A stretch of 64,000 nucleotides of DNA from CAZAZQ01 sp964489705 (lineage in GTDB: Bacteria; Zixibacteria; MSB-5A5; GN15; FEB-12). The position numbers and the translations under genes are program-made. Shown here in pieces: positions 58,026-64,000 of this stretch; position 1 is the first letter of the stretch, and each line of letters begins with the position of its first letter. A model generated the notes under the pieces. It did no database searches and was not told where the DNA came from. It saw only the letters and a program-made list of their open reading frames with translations. The stretch spans positions 1 to 64,000 of the forward strand of contig CAZAZQ010000016.1 in assembly GCA_964489705.1 (NCBI GenBank), given 5' to 3'.

Positions 58026-59831
58026 ATGAATACGTTATACGAACATGAACGAATAAGTGCTCAGGAAAATGCCATCAAGTCTCGGACGGCGTTTTTGAAG
58101 CTATTGCCGTTCCTGAAACCCCATACTCGGAAGTTGGTGATAAACTTTTCTCTGTTGGTGGCGGGAACGGTTATCTCGCTGGCGTGGCCGGTATTGCTCA
58201 AGCGGGCGATGGATATCGACATTGCGGGTGACGATTTTCGCGGGTTGATTGTTACGTCGCTCGAGATCGGTTTCCTTCAGGCGATGGCGCTGGTGGTACA
58301 GTACGTCCAGCAGGTCCAGTTGGAAACCATCGGACAGGATATTATGGTCACTCTCAAGCGCACCCTGTTCGACCATATCCTCTCGTTGGATATCGCTTTT
58401 TTCGACCGCCATCCGGTCGGACGGCTGATGGCGCGGATAGAGTCGGATACGGAAGCGTTGCGGATTCTCTTTACCAACACCGTCGTGTTGTTGATCGGCG
58501 ACCTCATTCTGTTGGTGGGAATCTACGGTATCATGCTGTACTACAGTTGGCGGCTGGCGTTGATACTGACGGCTTTTGTACCGCTGGTGGCGGGGTTGGT
58601 GTATGTTTTTGAACGGTTGACCTCCCCGCGCTTTCTGGAGGTTCGCAAAAAAATGGCGGAAATCACCGCCTCCATCACGGAATTTCTGCACGGCATTTCC
58701 GTGGTTCAGATTTTCCATCGGGGGGCGTATGCCGAAGAGCGGGTCAATCACGCCAACCTCTTGAAGTTTGTCGAGGATAGATATGTCAACATTGCGGTGA
58801 TTCTCTTTTTCAACACCGTTTTCTTCCTCGAGCCGGTAATGATAGGAGTCATGCTCTACTTCGGGATGGTATGGGTAAAGAGCGGCGTCATCACGGTCGG
58901 GACGATTACGATGTTCCTTATTTTGATTTGGCGGCTCTTCGATCCCCTCTGGCGGGTCTCGGAACAGCTTTCGACCATCCAGAAAGCCGTCGCCGGCGCC
59001 AAGCGGATTTTTGCTCTGTTGTCGGAACACTCCACCTTGCCGGAACCGTCTTCCCCCCGCCCTTGGCGGAAGCTGGAGAAGGGGATACGCTTTGAAGGAG
59101 TCTGGTTCTCGTATACGAATGACGAGAACTATGCTTTGAAAAACGTCACTTTCGAGGTACCGGTCGGCAAACGGATAGCCTTGGCAGGCGTCACCGGCGG
59201 CGGAAAAACGACGGTCATCTCGCTGTTGTTGCGGTTTTACGATCCGCAGAAGGGACGAATCACGGTTGACGGTATCGACATCCGAGAACTCTCGATTGCG
59301 GATTTGCGCCGCCGCTTTGCCTTGGTGCTTCAGGATATTCTTTTGTTCCCGGGAGACGTTCGGGCGAATATCGGGTTGGAAGCCGAGCATATCACCGACG
59401 CGCGCATTATCTCCGCCGCCGAGACGGTGGAGGTCGACCGGTTTATACGTCGGTTGCCCGACGGATATCGGACGGAAGTCTCGGAAAAAGGCGCCAACTT
59501 CAGCCGCGGCGAGCGGCAACTGTTGTCGTTTGCGCGGGCGTTGGTCGTGGAACCGGATGTCCTCGTTCTGGATGAGGCGACCAGCTCGGTCGATCCCGAA
59601 ACGGAGCGAACCATTCAAGCCTCGCTGAAAAAGTTGATGGCGGGGCGCACCTCACTGATTATCGCTCACCGGTTGTCGACGATTCTCGACGCGGACGAGA
59701 TTCTTGTCTTGCGACAAGGAGAAATCGTCGAGCGAGGGACTCATGAGGAGTTGATGGCGCAGGACGGCTACTATGCCAAGCTGTTCCAGTTGCAGTTTAC
59801 GAACGGACAAGGAGCGAGAACATATGCTTGA
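58026..59831 (+). CDS. ABC exporter half-transporter 1 (consensus Walker B)
   Basis: 601 residues: six membrane helices (about 35-320) and a nucleotide-binding domain with Walker A GVTGGGKTT, altered signature FSRGERQL, Walker B VLVLDEATSSVD with catalytic Glu, and IIAHRLST. Start ATG 58026 begins the family-like N-terminus; an in-frame ORF to 57948 crosses the terminator. It overlaps the second subunit by 8 nt. The pair resembles the BmrC/BmrD, LmrC/D and TM287/288 heterodimeric multidrug exporters. Confidence 0.92.
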   Translation: MNTLYEHERISAQENAIKSRTAFLKLLPFLKPHTRKLVINFSLLVAGTVISLAWPVLLKRAMDIDIAGDDFRGLIVTSLEIGFLQAMALVVQYVQQVQLETIGQDIMVTLKRTLFDHILSLDIAFFDRHPVGRLMARIESDTEALRILFTNTVVLLIGDLILLVGIYGIMLYYSWRLALILTAFVPLVAGLVYVFERLTSPRFLEVRKKMAEITASITEFLHGISVVQIFHRGAYAEERVNHANLLKFVEDRYVNIAVILFFNTVFFLEPVMIGVMLYFGMVWVKSGVITVGTITMFLILIWRLFDPLWRVSEQLSTIQKAVAGAKRIFALLSEHSTLPEPSSPRPWRKLEKGIRFEGVWFSYTNDENYALKNVTFEVPVGKRIALAGVTGGGKTTVISLLLRFYDPQKGRITVDGIDIRELSIADLRRRFALVLQDILLFPGDVRANIGLEAEHITDARIISAAETVEVDRFIRRLPDGYRTEVSEKGANFSRGERQLLSFARALVVEPDVLVLDEATSSVDPETERTIQASLKKLMAGRTSLIIAHRLSTILDADEILVLRQGEIVERGTHEELMAQDGYYAKLFQLQFTNGQGARTYA

Positions 59832-61617
59832 GAAAATACGATGGTATTGGCGATATTACCGGCGGTATAAATTGGTCGTGGCGGCGTTGTTGCTTTTGAC
59901 ACCGCTGCAGGCGATGTTTCAAGTGTCGATTCCCAAGCTCTTTCAGTATGCGATTGACTTTGTGAAAGAAGGGACGCCCCCGTCGAGCCAGTTCGTTCGA
60001 TGGTGGCTTGCCCGGCTGGAAGAACACTTTTCGCTGAGCACTCCGGCGGCATTCATGGTGCTGCTTATCGCCATCGGCTTTGTCGCGGCAAGTTTGTATG
60101 CCACGGTGCAATCGATCCGAGCGTGGATGAATCTCCGGTTCGAGTGGCTCTTTCGGCAGGATGCTTTTGAAAGAATCATGTCCAAGGGACCGGATTTCTA
60201 TCGTACCTTCCGCACCGGGGATTTGGTGACCCGCCTGACCGACGATGTGGCGGAGAAGCTTTCATGGTTTGCTTGTTCGGGGATATTCCGATTTTACGAG
60301 GCGTTGATAACGGTTGCCTTTACGGTCGTCATGATGATTTCAATAGACCCGAGGTTGACATTGATGACGGCCGGACCGTTGCCGTTGTTGATTGTGGTCT
60401 TTTTCAAGAGTTCCACGACGCTGGATAAACGGTACGATTTTCTCCAGCGCCGGATTTCCGCTTTCAACGACGTGATGGAAGCCTGCTTTTCGGGTATCCG
60501 GGTGGTCAAAGCCTATGTGAAAGAACAGGCGCAAAAGAGGAAGTTTCAAAAAGCTCTCGATGAACGCCGTCAGGCGGAGATCGACGCCATCAAAGCCGGT
60601 CTGATTGTCGATTCGTTTTATCGTTACATCTGGCAGATCGGTGTGGTTATCGTTTTGTTAGCCGGCGGTTACATGGTTATCCGAGCGGATCTTTCTTTGG
60701 GAAAGCTGTTGGCGTTCATTTTCTACGTCGCCAACTTGGTCTTTCCGATGTTTGACATCGGCTCCTTCTTGGTGAAGTCCCGGCAGTCAGCCGTCTCTAT
60801 CGATCGGCTGCAGGAATTGGAACGTTTTGCTCCGATGGTGGTCGATTCGGGACGATTGACGGGCAACGGCTCGTTCGAGGGAGAGATTCGATACGAAGAT
60901 GTGTGTTTCGTCTTTCCCGGCTCGGAACAGATGGTCATCGACCATGTCTCGTTGACCGTTGAGGCGGGGCGGAAAGTTGCGTTGGTCGGCAAGGTCGGAG
61001 CGGGGAAGACCTGGCTGGTGAATATGTTGCCTCGCTTTGTCGATCCGACCGACGGTCGGGTGAGCATCGACGGGCATGATGTCCGGGAGTATCGGTTGGA
61101 CGCTTTGCGGCGACATATCGGTTTTGTTCCGCAGGAACCGGTGTTGTTCAGCGATACGGTGCGTAACAATATCCTCTTGGGGAGAGAAATCGACGAAGAG
61201 ACGCTCTGGTGGGCGATTGAAATCGCTCAATTGAAAGAAGAAGTCTCCGCTTTCCCGAACGGCATCGATACTCCCATCGGGACGAAAGGAATGGCAATCT
61301 CCGGCGGGCAAAAGCAACGCTTGAGCCTGGCGCGGGCGTTGGTCGGCAAACCGAAAATACTGGTGCTCGATGACTGCACCTCGGCGCTGGACTCCCATAC
61401 CGAAGCCGCACTGTGGCAAAGTCTGAGTGAGGTCATGCCGGGATTGACGGCGATTTTGATTACCCATCGTCCCGATACCTTGGAGCGAGTCGATACTATC
61501 TTTGTGCTCGAACAGGGGAAGGTTGTGGAGCACGGAACCCATGCGGACTTGATGAGGCGCGGCAACTCCTATGCCCGCATTTACAAGCGTTATCGCTTGG
61601 AGCGGGCGGTCACGTGA
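59824..61617 (+). CDS. ABC exporter half-transporter 2 (degenerate Walker B)
   Basis: 597 residues, six membrane helices then a nucleotide-binding domain: Walker A GKVGAGKTW, canonical signature ISGGQKQRLS, but Walker B ILVLDDCTSALD, with Asp for the catalytic Glu. Combined with the altered signature of subunit 1, this gives one competent and one degenerate ATP site, the pattern of heterodimeric exporters. GGAGCGAGAACAT precedes the ATG. Confidence 0.93.
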   Translation: MLEKIRWYWRYYRRYKLVVAALLLLTPLQAMFQVSIPKLFQYAIDFVKEGTPPSSQFVRWWLARLEEHFSLSTPAAFMVLLIAIGFVAASLYATVQSIRAWMNLRFEWLFRQDAFERIMSKGPDFYRTFRTGDLVTRLTDDVAEKLSWFACSGIFRFYEALITVAFTVVMMISIDPRLTLMTAGPLPLLIVVFFKSSTTLDKRYDFLQRRISAFNDVMEACFSGIRVVKAYVKEQAQKRKFQKALDERRQAEIDAIKAGLIVDSFYRYIWQIGVVIVLLAGGYMVIRADLSLGKLLAFIFYVANLVFPMFDIGSFLVKSRQSAVSIDRLQELERFAPMVVDSGRLTGNGSFEGEIRYEDVCFVFPGSEQMVIDHVSLTVEAGRKVALVGKVGAGKTWLVNMLPRFVDPTDGRVSIDGHDVREYRLDALRRHIGFVPQEPVLFSDTVRNNILLGREIDEETLWWAIEIAQLKEEVSAFPNGIDTPIGTKGMAISGGQKQRLSLARALVGKPKILVLDDCTSALDSHTEAALWQSLSEVMPGLTAILITHRPDTLERVDTIFVLEQGKVVEHGTHADLMRRGNSYARIYKRYRLERAVT

Positions 61618-61624
61618 AGAAACA

Positions 61625-61656
61625 CCCACGGCAGGAAAAAGAAAGCCTGCCGTGGG
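61625..61656. terminator. Bidirectional hairpin terminator
   Basis: CCCACGGCAGG and CCTGCCGTGGG pair perfectly (11 bp) between convergent genes. Flanking T runs are modest on both strands. Confidence 0.75.
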
Positions 61657-61660
61657 TCGT

Positions 61661-62050
61661 TTATGCCTTAATGCTCGTCAGCTTACTGTTGCCTTCAAAC
61701 TGGTCGACTTGCTTCATGACACAGCGGCAAAAACCGTGAAAGATGGCGCAGATCCCTCCCATGACGGAGAAAATTCCCCAAAACAGGGGACGGCCAAAGA
61801 TGTAAGCAGCCGTCGGTTGGGAATCGGGAAGCAAAAGTATTCCCCAATTTATCAGGTAGGCGCCAATGACAATGCAGGTGTGTCCGAAGACGAGAATTCC
61901 GACTCTGCCCCGATTGAAAGCCAAAAAGATAAGTGCAACGCCCACCACAATCGGCACCATGTGCCCCATCGAGAAGGTTTGAATTTGGAGATAGATTCCC
62001 AAAACCGTGAGCAGTATCCCCAAGGTTGCGGTAATTCGACTCGGTTTCAT
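61661..62050 (-). CDS. Small four-helix membrane protein, unknown
   Basis: 129 residues with about four hydrophobic helices (ITATLGILLTVLGIYL, MVPIVVGVALIFLAF, ILVFGHTCIVIGAYLI, PLFWGIFSVMGGICAIF). Three Cys cluster near the end (GGICAIFHGFCRCVMK). No family recognised; convergent with the ABC exporter. Confidence 0.6.
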   Translation of the reverse strand: MKPSRITATLGILLTVLGIYLQIQTFSMGHMVPIVVGVALIFLAFNRGRVGILVFGHTCIVIGAYLINWGILLLPDSQPTAAYIFGRPLFWGIFSVMGGICAIFHGFCRCVMKQVDQFEGNSKLTSIKA

Positions 62051-62195
62051 ATTTTTTTCTCCTTCGTTTTGTTATATATATAAGCTCTTTTTTGTGTTAT
62101 ATACGGCAGATTTATTCGGTTGTTTCTTTTCGCTTTTTTGAAAGAGGCTGGCGCTGGTAGAGCAACCGGGAGAGGAACAGAGCACGCTCTGCCGT

Positions 62196-62918
62196 TTATT
62201 TGACGAACTTTTTCAGTTGTAAGGTGATTTCGATATTGTTGAACGGTTTGGTAATGTATCCGTCGGCTCCGGCTGCCAACACCTCGGCTTTGCTGTGTTC
62301 GCCGCCGTAGCCGGTCATGAGGAGTACCGGCAGGTGGGGCTTCTTTTCTTTGACGGTCGCCAGAAGATCAAAGCCGGATATTCCCGGCATGGTGATGTCG
62401 GATATTATGACGGAAACTTTGTGGGTTTCCAGAATCTGGAGGGCTTGTTCCGCCGAATTAGCCGGGATTACCTTGTACCCGGCGCGGTCGAGCGTTCGCT
62501 TCAGCAAATCCAGCAGAAATTCCTCATCGTCGACAATCAGCACGGCACCATGGCTGTTGGCAATGGCGTTGGAGACCTTTTCAATGAGCATCCCGGCTTT
62601 GATTGGTTTGGTGATATAATCGCACACGCCGAGCTCCAGAGCTTTGAGGACGGCTTTCTGTTCACTGACGGCAGTGCACATAATGATGGGAATCCGCTTG
62701 AGAGCTTTGTCTTTTTTGACGGTGCTCACCAGCGTAAACCCGTCCATTTCCGGCATCATGACGTCAGAAATCAGAAGGTCGAACTGATTGTCCTTGGTCA
62801 ACACCTCCATCGCTTCTTTGCCGGTTTTTGCCGGGACCACCTCGAACGAGTTTTTTGTCAGGATCGAGGTAATCAGCTTCAGAGAGATCGGATCGTCTTC
62901 CGCAACCAGGATGCGCAT
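62196..62918 (-). CDS. Response regulator with two receiver domains
   Basis: 240 residues: REC1 (1-118) with acidic pair EDD, phospho-Asp in ISDVMMPEMDG and Lys in YITKPIKAG; REC2 (124-240) with VDDEE, IISDITMPGISG and YITKPFNN. No output domain, so it probably passes phosphate or acts through protein contacts. Third in a row with the HPt gene 5 nt upstream. Confidence 0.9.
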   Translation of the reverse strand: MRILVAEDDPISLKLITSILTKNSFEVVPAKTGKEAMEVLTKDNQFDLLISDVMMPEMDGFTLVSTVKKDKALKRIPIIMCTAVSEQKAVLKALELGVCDYITKPIKAGMLIEKVSNAIANSHGAVLIVDDEEFLLDLLKRTLDRAGYKVIPANSAEQALQILETHKVSVIISDITMPGISGFDLLATVKEKKPHLPVLLMTGYGGEHSKAEVLAAGADGYITKPFNNIEITLQLKKFVK

Positions 62919-62923
62919 GGTCT

Positions 62924-63271
62924 TTACACTACGGTTTCCTTAAAATGAGTAACTTCTTTGTTGAACTTCTCAACTTCTTTTTTCAAACTTTCGTAAGCCG
63001 TACCGGCACTTTCCATGTCCTTGTTTACGCCCATCGTTTCCAAGGTCAGAGCCAGTTCATATGCCTTCATGGCGCCGATGTTGCCGAGCGAGCTTTTCAA
63101 CGTATGGGCGGCATACCGCAACTCCTCGGCGTCCTGCGCTTGAACGGCTTGTTCGATTTGATTCAAAAGCTGGGGGTACTGTTCCTTGAACAGGTCAAAC
63201 AACTCCCCGAGGAGTTCTTTGTCTCCGTCCGTTGAGATAAGCGCTCGTTCCAAGTCGAAAATTTTAGCCAT
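62924..63271 (-). CDS. Histidine phosphotransfer (HPt) protein
   Basis: 115 residues, helical. YAAHTLKSSLGNIGA carries the phosphorylatable His (about residue 56). Shuttles phosphate between receivers. Flanked on both sides by receiver proteins in one operon. Confidence 0.9.
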   Translation of the reverse strand: MAKIFDLERALISTDGDKELLGELFDLFKEQYPQLLNQIEQAVQAQDAEELRYAAHTLKSSLGNIGAMKAYELALTLETMGVNKDMESAGTAYESLKKEVEKFNKEVTHFKETVV

Positions 63272-63285
63272 GGGATTTTCTCCTT

Positions 63286-64000
63286 TTACGGTGTCGTCAC
63301 CGCCGTGCTTTTTCTTTCAAAGTTTGTTTGCAGATGTTTTTCAATACATTCAAATAGTTTATTCGGAATAATGGGCTTGCTGATGTAATCATCCATTCCC
63401 GCTTTCAAGCATTTTTCCCGGTCCCCTTGCATGGCGTTGGCGGTCATGGCGATAATGGGGACATGTCGCCCCGTTTGTTTTTCCCACTCCCGAATGTGTC
63501 GGGTCGCTTCGAAGCCGTTCATTACCGGCATCTGCACGTCCATTAGTACAATGTCGAAGTTGTCGGACTTCACCATTTCCACCGCCTGTCTTCCGTTTTC
63601 CGCCGCAAACACCTGGTAGCCGCGTTTTTTCAGAAGGTTGATTGCCAAAATCTGGTTGACCTTGTTGTCTTCCACTATCAGGACGCGCTTTTCGATATCG
63701 GTGGTGAGGTCTTCCGAGGGGAGGTGCTCGTACGGTTTTCCTTCTTTTGTGTCGGCAGAGGACGTTGCGGTCGGCGCGGACGAAGTCGAGAAAGCCTTTA
63801 CCAGTTTTTCCCGGAGAATTGATAGTTTTACCGGTTTGTAAATAACCACGTCAGCACCGACGGCTTTTGCTTTTTCGATGTTCTCGGTGTGGTGGATGGC
63901 TGTCATGACAAAGCAGGGAAGTGAGGAAAAGCGGGAATCCGAGCGGATTTTCTCAAGCAGTTCGATGCCGTTCATTCCCGGCATTCCAAGATCCATAAGG
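63286..64000 (-). CDS. Receiver-domain protein, truncated by the window edge
   Basis: The visible 238 residues contain the end of one receiver (MDLGMPGMNG phospho-Asp, VVIYKPVK Lys), a Ser/Thr/Ala-rich linker and a complete second receiver (VLIVEDNKVNQ, IVLMDVQMPVMNG, ISKPIIP). The frame stays open to the right end, so the start lies outside. The paired receivers suggest the C-terminus of a hybrid histidine kinase, first gene of the phosphorelay. Confidence 0.85.
   Translation of the reverse strand, partial: LMDLGMPGMNGIELLEKIRSDSRFSSLPCFVMTAIHHTENIEKAKAVGADVVIYKPVKLSILREKLVKAFSTSSAPTATSSADTKEGKPYEHLPSEDLTTDIEKRVLIVEDNKVNQILAINLLKKRGYQVFAAENGRQAVEMVKSDNFDIVLMDVQMPVMNGFEATRHIREWEKQTGRHVPIIAMTANAMQGDREKCLKAGMDDYISKPIIPNKLFECIEKHLQTNFERKSTAVTTP

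Noticed and set aside
58101..59618. 505-codon ORF antisense to the ABC subunit
   Set aside because: Codon-periodicity shadow; the sense frame has complete Walker and signature motifs.

Overview
The window looks like a chromosomal segment from an uncultured bacterium of the FCB group. The evidence is exported proteins carrying paired dockerin-like Asp/Gly repeats, FG-GAP repeat proteins, one protein with a type IX secretion-style C-terminal sorting domain, and an outer-membrane polysaccharide export cluster. A Zixibacteria- or Latescibacteria-like lineage is my best guess; this is inference from protein style, not from a marker phylogeny. Several genes have a good sigma70-type promoter whose -10 box ends only 4-8 nt before the ATG and no Shine-Dalgarno sequence, so leaderless mRNAs seem common here.

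Layout. 1-7.4 kb: asnS; a HIT protein translationally coupled to a tandem-HTH/aconitase-fold fusion that has lost its Fe-S ligands; an LTA-synthase-like sulfatase; an exported dockerin-type protein. 7.6-13.6 kb: a seven-gene minus-strand operon accA - Trm112-like - EIIA(Ntr-like) - mreC - mreD - mrdA - rodA, joining fatty acid synthesis, PTS regulation and the elongasome. 13.8-19.4 kb: an FG-GAP/dockerin exported protein, a cohesin-like T9SS-sorted protein and a kinase/pseudokinase tandem. 19.6-27.6 kb: purN-purC-purH, an alpha/beta hydrolase, lexA with an SOS box inside its promoter, a small P-loop kinase, nadC, a divergent KARI homologue and an HNH protein. 27.9-38.5 kb: an exported protein, a double-PDZ protein, hprK, two parvulin/SurA-type chaperones, an S4 protein, an MFS exporter and ruvC-ruvA-ruvB. 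38.5-40.4 kb: repeat-rich island holding a selenocysteine tRNA, a possible small RNA, a ribbon-helix-helix protein and a sigma-region-4-like regulator. 40.4-51.8 kb: Wzi-like, sugar transferase, a lysine-less HisC-like pseudoenzyme and an SLBB export protein; then a FadL-like porin, a serine-less esterase-like lipoprotein and a BshB1-type deacetylase.

51.8-56.7 kb is the most unusual region: a compact seven-gene bacterial microcompartment operon (BMC-H with an extra C-terminal helical domain, EutN/CcmL vertex protein, a 50-residue single-pass membrane protein, PduS-like flavo-FeS protein, PduT-like FeS shell protein, an ACT-domain protein with an encapsulation-peptide-like N-terminus, and UPF0210/DUF711). 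It contains no aldehyde dehydrogenase, phosphotransacylase, B12 diol dehydratase or canonical glycyl radical enzyme. The ordinary ACT/UPF0210 pair therefore appears to have been recruited as compartment cargo, with PduS/PduT giving an electron route through the shell.

56.8-64 kb: a MutY homologue without the Fe-S loop; a heterodimeric ABC exporter preceded by a promoter, a 25-codon leader ORF, a mutually exclusive antiterminator and a terminator (architecture like Bacillus bmrBCD); a small membrane protein; and a tandem-receiver / HPt / receiver phosphorelay running off the right edge.

Dispersed through intergenic DNA is a roughly 70-bp two-hairpin repeat (three full and four partial copies), unrelated to any gene here.
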